This document shows positions 36,174 to 45,611 of a stretch of DNA of 64,000 nt, piece after piece (within the stretch, counting starts at the first letter, position 1; each line of letters opens with the position of its first letter). The position numbers and the translations under genes are program-made. The stretch spans positions 14,105-78,104 of the forward strand of contig NZ_JNZA01000034.1 in the NCBI RefSeq assembly GCF_000717345.1, in the 5' to 3' direction. Source of the stretch: Streptomyces lydicus. GTDB lineage: Bacteria > Actinomycetota > Actinomycetes > Streptomycetales > Streptomycetaceae. The notes below the pieces were generated by a model. It did no database searches. It was not told where the DNA came from and worked only from the letters and a program-made list of their open reading frames with translations.

Positions 36174-36314
36174 ATGAGCTTCCGTAAGGTCTTCCCACGC
36201 AGGCGCAGAGACGATGGTTGGGGTCACGACCACGACCACGGCCGCCGCCGTCGCAGGTATCGCCGCCGCTTCGGCCGCAGGCGTCGTCGTTTCTTCGGCT
36301 ACGACAACTACTGA
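36174..36314 (+). CDS. 46-residue Arg-rich peptide
   Basis: ATG 36174 has a near-perfect site, TAGGAGGCGAGA. The peptide is 46 aa with 18 Arg: MSFRKVFPRRRR, then DDGWGHDHDHG, then RRRRRYRRRFGRRRRRF, ending FGYDNY. The HDHDH could bind metal, and the three Arg blocks suggest nucleic-acid, lipid or membrane binding. It is followed by a long hairpin and an ABC exporter gene on the same strand, the arrangement seen for exported or leader peptides. No family recognised. A transcription-attenuation leader is an alternative, since runs of Arg codons could stall ribosomes. Confidence 0.6.
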   Translation: MSFRKVFPRRRRDDGWGHDHDHGRRRRRYRRRFGRRRRRFFGYDNY

Positions 36315-36330
36315 CCAAAAGCTCTGAGCT

Positions 36331-36365
36331 CGAGGCTGACTCGCGTGCCACGCGGGTCCGCCTCG
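36331..36365 (+). terminator. Long hairpin between peptide and ABC gene
   Basis: cgaggctgactcgcgt (36331-36346) pairs with acgcgggtccgcctcg (36350-36365) around a gcc loop, with three single mismatches. It could be a terminator or an attenuator that sets the ratio of peptide to transporter. Confidence 0.6.
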
Positions 36366-36416
36366 TGTGCTTGGGGCCCGTGAACCGGTCCAGGTTTCCG
36401 AGCAGCCCGATATGGC

Positions 36417-38369
36417 GTGGCGACCATGCATCTGCGTAGTTCCCGCGGGCGCCCGGCACCCCTAGAGGAGCCGCCGCCCCCGCCCCAACCCGGCACGGAA
36501 TCCCCGCCTGTTGACCACGGCATGTGGAGCCTGCAGACGGACCTCACGATCCGCACCAGGCGCGTCGGACTCAAGGAATCGCTCCGCCGCTTCTGGCCAC
36601 TGACCCACGGCGACCGGCGCTGGATCGTCCTGGTCTGCCTGGCCGCCGTCGTCGCCGCCCTCGCCGAGACCGCGGCCATCCTGCTCTTCGCCCAACTCAC
36701 CGACAAGGCCCTGCAGAAGGGCTCGGTCAGCGCCTTCTGGGTGCCCGCGGCCCTGTGGCTCGGCGTCGCCGTGGTCGGCGCGGTGGTGGGCTACCTCGGC
36801 AACTCGCTCGGGGCCTGGACCGCCGAGCGCTTCGTCATGCGGCTGCGTGCCCGGGTCTTCGCCCATCTGCAGACGCTCCCCCCGCACTTCTTCCAGCGCA
36901 GCCGCCGCGGTGACCTCGTCGAGCGGCTGACGGGAGACGTCGACGCCATCGAGCAGATGGTCATCACCGGCCTCGTCCAGGTGGCCGCGGCCCTGTTCGG
37001 CATCATCTTCTACGCCGGCGCCGCCCTCTGGCTGCGCTGGGACCTGGCACTGGCCACCTTCGTCCTGGCCCCGCTGTTCTGGACCGCCACCCGCCGCTTC
37101 ACCGGCCGGGTCAAAGAGGTCTCCCGCCGCGAGCGTGCCGCCGACGGCGCCATCACCTCCGTCGTCGAGGAGGGCCTGGTCAACGTCGTGCTGACCCAGG
37201 CGTACAACCGGCAGCGCGACGAGGAGGAGCGGCTCGACCGCCAGGCGCGCAAGTGGTTCCGGGCGTCGGTGACCAGCGCCCGCCTCAACGGGCTCTACGA
37301 CCAGGTCGTCGAACTCCTGGAGACCTTCTGCGTGCTGGCGATCATCGGCCTGGGCGCCTGGGAGATCTCCGCCGGCCGGATGACCCTCGGCCAGCTGCTC
37401 GCCTTCGCCGCCTTCGTCGGCTACCTCTACCCGCCCATCCGCTCCCTGGGCCAGCTCGGCCTGACCGCCACCGAAGCGACCGCCGGCGCCGAGCGCCTCC
37501 TGGAGATCCTCGACGCCCGCCCCGCCGTCAGTGACCCGGCGCCCTCCCTGGTCGCCCCGCCGCGCTACCGCCGCGCCCTCGGCGAGGTGGAGGCCCGCCA
37601 CGTCCACTTCCGCTACCCCGGCGGCCACGAGGACGTCCTCCGCGACTTCTCCTTCACCGCCGTCCCCGGCGAACTGCTCGTCATCACCGGCCCCAGCGGC
37701 GCCGGCAAATCGACCCTGGCCGCGCTGCTGCTTCGGTTCTACGACCCCGACGCGGGCAGCATCCGCCTCGACGACATCCCCGTGCACCGCCTGCCGCTCG
37801 CCCAGCTGCGGCACAACATCACGCTGCTGCCCCAGGACACCCTCGTCCTGCACGACACCGTCGCGGAGAACATCGCCGCCGGCCGCCCGCACGGCCGCGC
37901 CACCCACCACGACGTGGAACGCGCCGCCCGGGCCGCCGACGCCCACGAGTTCATCACCGCCCTCCCCGACGGCTACGACACCGTCATCGCCCCCGGCACC
38001 GCCCGCCTCTCCGGCGGCCAGCTCCAGCGCGTCGCGATCGCCCGCGCCATGCTCCGCGACGCCCCCGTCCTCATCCTCGACGAGCCCACCACCGGCCTGG
38101 ACGTGCTCGCCACCCAGCGCATCCTCGGCCCCCTGCGCCGCCTCGCCGAGGGCCGCACCACCCTCGTGATCACCCACGACCTGGACCTCGCCGCGGACGC
38201 CGACCGCGTCCTGGTCCTCGACCACGGCCTGCTCGTCGAGTCCGGCACCCACACCCAGCTGCTCGCCCAACGCGGCCTGTACGCCACCCTGTTCCACGCC
38301 CACCCCCCGTCCCACCCGCACAACGGAGCGGCCAACCCCGCCGTGGGACGGCGCGGCATCGTCGGCTGA
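36417..38369 (+). CDS. ABC exporter, fused TMD-NBD
   Basis: 650 aa from GTG 36417 (ATG 36426 is possible). A Pro-rich N-terminus precedes a six-helix exporter domain (WIVLVCLAAVVAALAETAAI, FFQRSRRGDLVERLTGDVD). The ATPase domain has Walker A GPSGAGKST (about 425), Q-loop LLPQDTL, signature LSGGQLQR (about 530), Walker B VLILDEP and H-loop VITHD. All catalytic motifs are intact. Type IV exporters of this kind move lipids, drugs or peptides. It lacks a C39 peptidase domain, so if it exports the upstream peptide, leader cleavage would need another enzyme. Confidence 0.93.
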   Translation: MATMHLRSSRGRPAPLEEPPPPPQPGTESPPVDHGMWSLQTDLTIRTRRVGLKESLRRFWPLTHGDRRWIVLVCLAAVVAALAETAAILLFAQLTDKALQKGSVSAFWVPAALWLGVAVVGAVVGYLGNSLGAWTAERFVMRLRARVFAHLQTLPPHFFQRSRRGDLVERLTGDVDAIEQMVITGLVQVAAALFGIIFYAGAALWLRWDLALATFVLAPLFWTATRRFTGRVKEVSRRERAADGAITSVVEEGLVNVVLTQAYNRQRDEEERLDRQARKWFRASVTSARLNGLYDQVVELLETFCVLAIIGLGAWEISAGRMTLGQLLAFAAFVGYLYPPIRSLGQLGLTATEATAGAERLLEILDARPAVSDPAPSLVAPPRYRRALGEVEARHVHFRYPGGHEDVLRDFSFTAVPGELLVITGPSGAGKSTLAALLLRFYDPDAGSIRLDDIPVHRLPLAQLRHNITLLPQDTLVLHDTVAENIAAGRPHGRATHHDVERAARAADAHEFITALPDGYDTVIAPGTARLSGGQLQRVAIARAMLRDAPVLILDEPTTGLDVLATQRILGPLRRLAEGRTTLVITHDLDLAADADRVLVLDHGLLVESGTHTQLLAQRGLYATLFHAHPPSHPHNGAANPAVGRRGIVG

Positions 38370-38464
38370 GCGCTCCGGCGGACAAAGTCCTGTGGAAAAC
38401 CGCCCGCGCGCGTGGCGGCGCACTTACGATGCGTGGGCGAGAGTGCGTTCGGTGAGGGGGGCGG

Positions 38465-39010
38465 ATGGACGCGTTGGCGAAGCCGGCCGACGGGCAACCG
38501 GAGCCGGGGACGGGCGTGGCGGTGCGGGACATCGTCCGGTCGGTCGTGGCCGAGCTGGCCCCGGACGAGCTGGTGCTGGTCGAAGGGCTCTGGCGGTACG
38601 ACGACGACAGCGTGGTGGCGCGCCTGGCCGGCCGCCGCCGCTCACGTGAACCGCTCGGCTTCGGCCTCCAGGAGGTCACCGCCCTGATCACGCCGGTGGC
38701 CTGGCTGGTGTTGGACGAGGCCGCCCGCAAGGTCGTCGGCACCGCCGTCACCAGCGCGACCGATCGCACGCGAGGGTGGCTGCGCCGCGTCACCCGCAGA
38801 CCGGCGGCGGTCAGGACGCTCCCCCCGCTGAGCGAGGAACAACTGGCCGCGGTGCGCGCGCGGGTCCTGGAGCTGGGGACGGAGAGCGGCCTCGCGCCGG
38901 AGACCGCCACCGCGCTCGCCGAGCGGGTGGTGGCGCGCCTCGTGCTGCGCCCGCAGGGCCGGCTGCCGAACGACGCCGGAAGCGACGGGTCCGCAGAACC
39001 CGAGGCGTAG
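38465..39010 (+). CDS. Hypothetical protein, partner of M48 protease
   Basis: 181 aa, with GAGGGGG upstream of ATG 38465. No family recognised. Visible parts: a helical N-terminus (RDIVRSVVAELAPDELVLVE), a hydrophobic stretch (ITPVAWLVLDEAARKVVG), a basic segment (RGWLRRVTRRPA) and a helical C-terminus (EEQLAAVRARVLELG). It lacks a signal peptide. It ends 10 bp before the M48 protease gene, so the two are cotranscribed and the protein may be its regulator or substrate adaptor. Confidence 0.75.
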   Translation: MDALAKPADGQPEPGTGVAVRDIVRSVVAELAPDELVLVEGLWRYDDDSVVARLAGRRRSREPLGFGLQEVTALITPVAWLVLDEAARKVVGTAVTSATDRTRGWLRRVTRRPAAVRTLPPLSEEQLAAVRARVLELGTESGLAPETATALAERVVARLVLRPQGRLPNDAGSDGSAEPEA

Positions 39011-39020
39011 GGAGCGACAC

Positions 39021-41930
39021 GTGAGCGGGACCCTGGCCGCACCGCCCCGCCCGCCCGTCGACGAGCGCGTCCTCGGCGCCGGCACCGGACTGCGCTTCGC
39101 ACTGCTGCTGGTGCTGTTCCTGACCAGCAGCGCCACGATCGTCACCCAGATCGTCCAGGCGCTGGCCGATCCGCGCAACATCCGCGTCGGCTGCGCGCTC
39201 GCGGCCGGCGCCGACCCGGAGAGTGACTATCTGGGCATCGGCCTGGCCGCGGTGCGCGCCGGTGACGCCTACCCGGCCTGCCTGCGCCGGTACGTGCCCA
39301 CCGCCGCCGCGTGGGTGCCGCTCGCCGTCCTCGCCGCCCTGCTGATCGCGGCCGCCACTGTGTACTGGCTGCTGCCCCGCTGGAAGGGCCGCCGCGGCCG
39401 CGTCGTACCGCTCCAAGCCGTCGACCCCGAAGGGGAGTTACGCCCGCTCCTGGACGAACTGGTCCGCGTCGCCGGGCTGTCCCGCCCGCCGCGGTTCGTC
39501 GTGGCACCGGCCGCGGCCACCGCCGGCGCGGTGGTCTTCGGACGGCTGCGCCGCTACTCCGTCTGCCTGCACGGCGGCCTGGTCGCCCGCCGGCGCCGGG
39601 ACCCCGAGGGCTTCCGCGCGGTGGTCCTCCACGAACTCGCGCACCTCCGCAACCACGACATCGACGTCACCTACGCCACGGTCGCCCTCTGGCGGGTCTT
39701 CCTGGTCGCCGTCCTCCCGGCCTACCTCTTCCAAATCGCGCAGGACCTCAAGGACTCCGCGGCGTCCGCGATCCTCGGCCCCGCGGAACGCCTCGGCACC
39801 GGGCACGAACTCCTCCTGTCGGGCGTGATGATCGCGTTCGTCTACCTCGCCCGCGCGGACATCCTGCGCACCCGCGAGACATACGCCGATCTCGACGCCC
39901 TTGCCTGGGGAGCCGACGCCCGGGGCTGGCACCACGCCGCCGCACACGGCACCGGCAAGGCCGCCGCACCCGGCCGGATCCGCAGGGCGCTGGCCTCGTT
40001 CACCGCGCTGTGGCGCACCCACCCGGCATGGGACCGGCGGGTGGCCGCGCTCACCGACCCCCGGGAACTCTTCGCACCGCACGCCCTGACCCTGTTCGTG
40101 GCCGGCGCCACCGCGACGATCGCCGGCGACCAGCTGACCGATGTGCTGAACGGCCCCCGGGCCGGCGGCGCACTCCGGGTGCTGACGGCACTGCTCGCGG
40201 GGCTGATCGCGGCGATCCCCGGCGTCTCCGTCTGGCGGGCCGTGGCGCGGGCGGTCCTCACCGGCGGCCGGATCCCCACCGGGCTGCGAGCGGGCTGGTG
40301 GACGGGGCTCGGCCTCGCGGTCGGCGAGCTGCTGACGAGCAGCACCTCCGGCAGCACACGATGGCTGCCCAACCACCCCGAGACGCTCACCGTGCTGACC
40401 CTCATCAGCGTGGGAATCATGTGCTGGACGGCGCAGTTCGCCGAGCTGTCGGTGCGCTCCTGGCGCGGCCGTACGCTGCGGCCCGCCATGCTCCTGGGGC
40501 TGGCCGCGATCTGGGTGGTCTTCGCCCTCTGGTACGCCTGGTGGCAGGCCGACGGGCACACCTTCACGACGGGCTGGGCGTACTCCGAAACCGGCATCCG
40601 GGACGCGCTGCTGCACGATCTGCCGGGCACCGTCCCCGCGGACCGCGACGTGCTCGCCGGGTTCGCCGCGGCGCTGCCGCTGCTCCTGCCGATCGGCGTG
40701 GACCCCTTCATCGGCTGGGCCGCGGCCGTGCTGTGGCTGCTGCCGCTGCTCGCCTGGACGCGCCGGCCGGCGACCGGCGTACCGGACTGGGCCCGCCGGG
40801 CCCTGCGCGGCGCCCCCGCCCCGGAGCTCTCCGGACCGCTGCTGCCGCCGCTGCGCCGGGTGCTCCTCGCCGCCGCCGCGGGCACCGCGCTGTGCTGGGC
40901 GGGCACGATCGCCCTCATGGCCGTCATGCACACCTGGCAGCCGCCCCCGGAGCGGCGCTACGGCACGTACATGCTGATCCACCTGACGCTCGTGCTGCTC
41001 GTCGTGGTCTGCGGCACGCTCACCGCGGCCACCCTGACCGGCCTGACGGCCCGGCGCTTCCCGCTGCTCGTCGCGCTGGTCGCGGCGGGCACAACGGCGT
41101 TGCTGGGGCTGGCCGGTGCGGCCGTCCTCGGCACCGCCGACGGCTGTCTGGGCCCGCTGAACACGCTCGCCACCAGCTGCCACGTCTTGCCCGCCAAGGT
41201 CTGGCCGACCGTCCAACTGCTGTTCCCGCTGGCCCTGGGCCTGAACATCTTCGTCGCCGCCGCCGTCGCCCTCCTGTGCACCGCGGCGCGCGGCGCCCTG
41301 CGGTCCCGCCGCCGGACCGCCGCGGCCTCCCCACCGGACACCGGGCCCGCGCCGCGGCGGGAACGGCTGGTGCTGCGCCGCGTGACGGCCGGCGCGGTCT
41401 GCCTCACGGTGCTCGCGCTCACCGCCGCGATGAGCCTCCCGAGGGACAGGGGCACCGGCCACATCTCACTCACCAAGCAGCAACTGATCCCCACCGCCGC
41501 GCTCCCCACCCCGTCACCCCAGGTCCTGGCCGCACAGACCGACGCCTGGCTCCGGCTCGGCGGCGCCGGGCTCATGGCGCGCTTCACCACCGAGGTGCTG
41601 GCCGTCCTCACGGCCCTGCAGGACAAGGCGGCCCTCACCGACCGGGGATTCGCGGCCACCCGCATCCGTCCGCACTGCGTCGCCCTCGAACACCTCGCCA
41701 CGGAGACCGCCGCGTACTTTCCCGTCCCGGATCCCCGGACCCAGACGCGGTGGGCGGCGCTGCACGAGCGCGGCAAGCAGGCCGGCGCCGACTGCCGCCG
41801 CGGCATCGAGGAGGGAAAGCTCACCGTCTTCGCGGCGGCCATGCGCAGCTACGTCGACATCGGCGCGAGCACCCCGGGCGTCCTCGACAGCATCAACGCC
41901 GAGGCGGGACGGGGGCGTTCGGGCCACTGA
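39021..41930 (+). CDS. Large membrane M48-type metalloprotease
   Basis: 969 aa from GTG 39021. The zinc site is HELAH (204-208) in VVLHELAHLRNHD, with the third ligand probably Glu286 in RTRETYADLDAL, as in HtpX/STE24 proteases. Hydrophobic helices flank it (25-45, 98-118, around 225-240, 265-280), and the C-terminal 600 residues add about ten more membrane segments. The soluble tail (about 830-969) is helical. Standard M48 proteins have 300-450 aa, so the C-terminal membrane extension is unusual but recurs in actinomycetes. It could act in membrane protein quality control. Confidence 0.85.
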   Translation: MSGTLAAPPRPPVDERVLGAGTGLRFALLLVLFLTSSATIVTQIVQALADPRNIRVGCALAAGADPESDYLGIGLAAVRAGDAYPACLRRYVPTAAAWVPLAVLAALLIAAATVYWLLPRWKGRRGRVVPLQAVDPEGELRPLLDELVRVAGLSRPPRFVVAPAAATAGAVVFGRLRRYSVCLHGGLVARRRRDPEGFRAVVLHELAHLRNHDIDVTYATVALWRVFLVAVLPAYLFQIAQDLKDSAASAILGPAERLGTGHELLLSGVMIAFVYLARADILRTRETYADLDALAWGADARGWHHAAAHGTGKAAAPGRIRRALASFTALWRTHPAWDRRVAALTDPRELFAPHALTLFVAGATATIAGDQLTDVLNGPRAGGALRVLTALLAGLIAAIPGVSVWRAVARAVLTGGRIPTGLRAGWWTGLGLAVGELLTSSTSGSTRWLPNHPETLTVLTLISVGIMCWTAQFAELSVRSWRGRTLRPAMLLGLAAIWVVFALWYAWWQADGHTFTTGWAYSETGIRDALLHDLPGTVPADRDVLAGFAAALPLLLPIGVDPFIGWAAAVLWLLPLLAWTRRPATGVPDWARRALRGAPAPELSGPLLPPLRRVLLAAAAGTALCWAGTIALMAVMHTWQPPPERRYGTYMLIHLTLVLLVVVCGTLTAATLTGLTARRFPLLVALVAAGTTALLGLAGAAVLGTADGCLGPLNTLATSCHVLPAKVWPTVQLLFPLALGLNIFVAAAVALLCTAARGALRSRRRTAAASPPDTGPAPRRERLVLRRVTAGAVCLTVLALTAAMSLPRDRGTGHISLTKQQLIPTAALPTPSPQVLAAQTDAWLRLGGAGLMARFTTEVLAVLTALQDKAALTDRGFAATRIRPHCVALEHLATETAAYFPVPDPRTQTRWAALHERGKQAGADCRRGIEEGKLTVFAAAMRSYVDIGASTPGVLDSINAEAGRGRSGH

Positions 41931-42186
41931 GCCCCGACGCGCCCGCCTCCGTCTACCACCGGGTAGACCCGCTGAGCGGCCCCTCTCGTGTACGTGTTCC
42001 CGCCGCAGCCGGGCCGATCTGCGCAGGAAAAGACGTGCGATTAATACTCGGGAACTTTTAATTTCGGTCAAATGTGACGGGGGAGCCGCTTTCGCTTGTC
42101 CGCCGCGAGTTGAGCCCTGTAAATTAGCCGCGGTAATTCCTTTCCGCGTAGTGCTCTCTGCTGCTCCATCGAGTGAGGGGTGGAAT

Positions 42187-42861
42187 ATGCTTCGTGATCT
42201 CCGGTGCGCGGGCGCTGACTTTTGCGAAGAGATCGCCGGTGCTCAGGAGAGTACATTCTCCCTGGTCTACGAAGGAGAACCACGAAGCCGCGTCATCTGG
42301 GAAACGGACGGGTTCCGTCTGATTGCCGACCTGTCGCCGCTCTCCGTCGGCCACCTGCTGCTGCTTCCCGTCGAGCACTACCTCAGTTTCGCGCAGCTGA
42401 TCGAGGAGCGCGGCGTCGAGCTGGCGGATGTGCTGGAAAGCGTCGGCGCCCTGTACCGGGCGACCTTCGGCAGGCTCACGGTGCTCGAACACGGATCTTC
42501 CGCCGCCATGAAGTCCAGCGCCTGCATCTCGCACGCCCACTGGCATCTGATGCCCATCGACGGAAACCAGGTGAATTCCCTCATCATGGCGGACGGCCTG
42601 CCCCCGGCCGCCCTGACCGACCTGAAACAGCTCGCCCCTTACGGCGGCGCTCCGTACTTCCTCTGCGGCCAGCAGGGAAAATATTACGTATACGACGGGC
42701 GACGCCCGATGCGCAGCCAATACCTTCGCTCTATAGTGGGCCAGGTACTCGGAATTCCGGACCCTTTATTCGATTACGCGTTAGTGGTCCGCAAGGAGCT
42801 GCTCCGGGAGACCGTCGCGCGCACCAGCGGGTGGCGGTCGATTCTGGACGGCCCGAGGTGA
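42187..42861 (+). CDS. HIT-like protein with HAHWH motif
   Basis: 224 aa from ATG 42187 (GAGGGG upstream). The histidine triad is CISHAHWHLMPI, preceded by the HIT-type strand VGHLLLLPVEHYLSFAQLIE and followed by a 100-residue C-terminal extension. HIT proteins hydrolyse or transfer nucleotidyl groups. First gene of an apparent group with a CMP-kinase-like gene (40 bp downstream), a ThiL-like gene and a membrane protein. The upstream region is AT-richer than the chromosome. The specific reaction is unknown. Confidence 0.82.
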   Translation: MLRDLRCAGADFCEEIAGAQESTFSLVYEGEPRSRVIWETDGFRLIADLSPLSVGHLLLLPVEHYLSFAQLIEERGVELADVLESVGALYRATFGRLTVLEHGSSAAMKSSACISHAHWHLMPIDGNQVNSLIMADGLPPAALTDLKQLAPYGGAPYFLCGQQGKYYVYDGRRPMRSQYLRSIVGQVLGIPDPLFDYALVVRKELLRETVARTSGWRSILDGPR

Positions 42862-42901
42862 TCCGGGGTTATCCATTCTCAAGACGTGTGGAGGGCGGCT
42901 C

Positions 42902-43579
42902 GTGCCGCGTGTCGCAATTTCTATCGACGGGCCCACCGCCAGTGGCAAGTCCACGCTGGCCCAGGGCCTGTCCCAAGCCCTGGGTCTGGCCTTCCTGGAC
43001 ACCGGGCTGACGTACCGGAGCCTGGCCTACGCACTGACCCGCGAGTCCGCGGAGACCCTGCGGGACGACCTGGGCTCCGTGCTCGACCACCGGCCCGAGG
43101 TGTACCGCGCGCCGGGGGCGGACGAGCCGGCGCAGAGACACGGCATCTTCCTCCGCGGCGAGGACATCACCGGGAAGATCTGGGACGCGTCCCTGGACGA
43201 CAACCTGAAGTCGGTGGCCAGGGACCCGGGTTGGCGGCAGGCGATCCTGCGCCTGCACCAGGACGTCGCGGAGCGGTACGGCGACATCGTCGTGGTGGGC
43301 CGGGACGTGGCGGTCACCCTGCTGCCCGCCGCCGACCTGCGCATCTATCTGACCGCGAGCCTGGCCGTCCGCAGGGAGCGCCGCCGGGCCCAGTACCGGG
43401 ACATGCGGGACCGCTCGGTGACGGTCGGGCCGGCCACGGAACGCGACGTCGAGAACCGCGCCGCCGTCCGGGCACTGCCGAAATCCCTCGAAATCCCCAC
43501 CACCTACCTCCCGGCTTCGGCGGTATTCGCCTGTGCCCTGCACGGGCTGCGGAAATTCTCCGCGCCCCTGCCCGTATGA
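42902..43579 (+). CDS. Cytidylate-kinase-like P-loop kinase
   Basis: 225 aa from GTG 42902. The P-loop is ISIDGPTASGKSTLAQ; LDTGLTYRSLAYAL is the nucleotide-monophosphate-binding part, and IVVVGRDVAVTLLPAADLRI with LTASLAVRRERR is the lid region. This closely follows (d)CMP kinase order. The core cmk gene of Streptomyces is expected elsewhere, so this is a probable paralogue with a dedicated substrate, perhaps a modified nucleoside monophosphate. The 20-bp gap to the next gene implies an operon. Confidence 0.85.
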   Translation: MPRVAISIDGPTASGKSTLAQGLSQALGLAFLDTGLTYRSLAYALTRESAETLRDDLGSVLDHRPEVYRAPGADEPAQRHGIFLRGEDITGKIWDASLDDNLKSVARDPGWRQAILRLHQDVAERYGDIVVVGRDVAVTLLPAADLRIYLTASLAVRRERRRAQYRDMRDRSVTVGPATERDVENRAAVRALPKSLEIPTTYLPASAVFACALHGLRKFSAPLPV

Positions 43580-43599
43580 CAAGGAAAGGCAAGTAATTC

Positions 43600-44700
43600 G
43601 TGAATCTCTCCGAAGCCGTGTTCTCGGACGAGCCGACGCGGGTGCGTCAGCTCGTCAGTGAGTTCCTCAGCGGCCAGTCCGGCGCCCTCGTGGGCACGGA
43701 CGGATTAGACGTCCAGCTGTCCGCCGGGGCCGATGCCCGGGACGACTGCGCGGTGTACGACATCGGTTCGCCGATGTCCCTCGTCGTGGGGTCGGACTAC
43801 ATTCGCGGACCCAAATTCATTCTGCACGAAATGGGCCTCCTGTCCGACTTCGACATCGGCTACTACCTGGCCGCCGCCAACATCAGCGACGTCGCCGCCA
43901 TGGGTGCCACCCCGATCGGCCTGCTGAGTGTCGTCCGCTATCCCCACGAATTGGACGACGCGGGCTTCCGCCAGGTGATGGCCGGCATCCACCAGGGCTG
44001 CACGGATTTCGGCACGCTCAATGTCGGCGGCGACATCGGCAACGCGGAGCGCCTCATCCTCGCCGGTACCGCGCTGGGCGTCTGCCCGCCCGGAAAGGTA
44101 CTGCGGCGGCACGGCGCCCGCCCGGGAGACCTGCTCTGCCTCACCGGCCCCTGCGGCCTGCTGGGCGCCGCGGTGGCGTATTTCCCCAAGCGCGATTCCT
44201 TCGCCGGCAGGCTCCCGGAAGAGACCGAGCAGCGGCTGCTGGACAGCTGGAAGCGGCCGCGGGCCCGGGTGGCCGAGGGGCAGCTCCTGTCCCGCAAGCC
44301 GTACGCCACCTCCTGCCAGGACACCTCGGACGGGCTCAAGGCCACCGTCGAGCAGATCATGCAGGCCAGCGAGGTGGGTTTCCGCGTCGCCGAGCAGGAC
44401 GTGCCCATCGACCCGGCGGTCCGCGCGGTGGCGGAGCTGATGAACGTCGAGCCGCTGGCCTTGGCGATGAGCGCCTCGTCCGACTTCCAATTGGCATTCA
44501 CCGTGGCCCCTGACGATCTCGCCGCCTGCCGGGAAAGCTTCACCGCCTCCGGCTTGGATTTCCATGTGATTGGTGAGGCGACAGAGAAGGGAGAAGCGGA
44601 AGCGGTGCACAACGGGACCTCCCGGCCGCTGCCCGGCGTGGCGTGGAAACACCAGAAATCCGACATCAGTCTGCTGGCCGCGAGTTCCCCGGACGCCTGA
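43600..44700 (+). CDS. ThiL/AIR-synthase-like ATP-binding enzyme
   Basis: 366 aa from GTG 43600. PurM/ThiL fold: GADARDDCAVYDIG (metal ligands), NISDVAAMGATPIGLLSV, NVGGDIGN, DLLCLTGPCGLLGAA and CQDTSDGLKATVEQIM. Thiamine-phosphate kinases have the same motif order, but this protein is about 40 residues longer and sits with HIT and kinase genes, not with thiamine genes. PurM, SelD and HypE share the fold, so phosphorylation of a special small molecule is as likely as thiamine phosphate. It ends 65 bp before the membrane-protein gene. Confidence 0.8.
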   Translation: MNLSEAVFSDEPTRVRQLVSEFLSGQSGALVGTDGLDVQLSAGADARDDCAVYDIGSPMSLVVGSDYIRGPKFILHEMGLLSDFDIGYYLAAANISDVAAMGATPIGLLSVVRYPHELDDAGFRQVMAGIHQGCTDFGTLNVGGDIGNAERLILAGTALGVCPPGKVLRRHGARPGDLLCLTGPCGLLGAAVAYFPKRDSFAGRLPEETEQRLLDSWKRPRARVAEGQLLSRKPYATSCQDTSDGLKATVEQIMQASEVGFRVAEQDVPIDPAVRAVAELMNVEPLALAMSASSDFQLAFTVAPDDLAACRESFTASGLDFHVIGEATEKGEAEAVHNGTSRPLPGVAWKHQKSDISLLAASSPDA

Positions 44701-44765
44701 GTTCCGGCGGGCCGCACCCGCGAATTACTATTCAGTAGCCACTTCCTGGCTGCTGCGAGGTTTTT

Positions 44766-45578
44766 GTGAAGTACTGGTGGGCCACCGCCTGCCCTCAATA
44801 CAATAGCCAAATGAGATCGCTGACCGCCAAGCTCATGGACCGTTCCATCCTTCTCGTGGCGACGATCGGCATGGTGGCTCGCCAGTACGATTTCCCCAGC
44901 AAAAAGGTCTGGACCGATGCGCTGGATGACCGTCCCTATGCACTTCTCGGGCTCATCTGCGTGATCGGTATATTCGGCGCCTTCACCCCCTTCCAGTCGT
45001 ACGCGGGCCGGAAAAAGGTGGAACGCAGGTCAGCGGTCCGTCAGCAGGTCCTGACGCACTTCGGGAAAATGCTCGCCGTGGCCCGGCAGGCCCAGCCGCC
45101 CATCGAGACCGGTGACCTCGGGCTGCACATCTGGCGGATCCGCAGGTCCTTCCGCCACCCGCTGCACGGCTATCTGCAGCGGGCGGCGACGTACCGCCTG
45201 GGCAGCACCCCGACCACCAGGTCCTTCGCACCGACGAAGGGTGTGGGAGTGGTGGGCCTGTGCTGGAAGCGCAACGAAGAAGTGTCCATCGACGTACAGG
45301 AATTGGCGAGCCGGTTAACCGACCAGGCGACGTTCGACGCCCATAGGGAACAGGAAGGCGCCGACGCCGTCATGGGATTCACCTGGACGGAGTTCCAGCG
45401 GGTCGCTCATCGCGGAGCCGTCTTCGCCAGCCCCATCAGAGGAGGCGGCGGGGACTTCATCGGGTGCGTCAGCATCGACGCCCGGCACGGCCACGACTCC
45501 ATGAACGTGGACGACTTCTGGCACGAGGTCAATTCCCTCTGCTCCCGGCTCGGCCACGACGACCTCGACCACCTGTGA
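44766..45578 (+). CDS. Membrane-anchored protein with cytoplasmic domain
   Basis: 270 aa from GTG 44766, preceded by GCGAGG; ATG 44811 is a second candidate. Two N-terminal hydrophobic segments (ILLVATIGMVARQYDF-like and YALLGLICVIGIFGAFTPF) anchor it. The cytoplasmic part (about 75-270) has a GAF-like feel: KGVGVVGLCWKRNEEVSIDV, AVFASPIRGGGGDFIGCVSI and DDFWHEVNSLC. No family is certain. It follows the HIT-kinase-ThiL genes on the same strand and may be the sensor or signal receiver of that group. Confidence 0.6.
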   Translation: MKYWWATACPQYNSQMRSLTAKLMDRSILLVATIGMVARQYDFPSKKVWTDALDDRPYALLGLICVIGIFGAFTPFQSYAGRKKVERRSAVRQQVLTHFGKMLAVARQAQPPIETGDLGLHIWRIRRSFRHPLHGYLQRAATYRLGSTPTTRSFAPTKGVGVVGLCWKRNEEVSIDVQELASRLTDQATFDAHREQEGADAVMGFTWTEFQRVAHRGAVFASPIRGGGGDFIGCVSIDARHGHDSMNVDDFWHEVNSLCSRLGHDDLDHL

Positions 45579-45611
45579 CCCGCCGCCGTCCGGCGTCCGG
45601 GGCGCGTGCCC

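Noticed and set aside
36462..38423. 653-residue frame antisense to the ABC exporter
   Set aside because: No domains; the exporter on the plus strand has all ABC motifs.
43600..44700. Housekeeping thiL
   Set aside because: No thiamine genes near, extra length, and linkage to HIT and kinase genes; kept as ThiL-like only.
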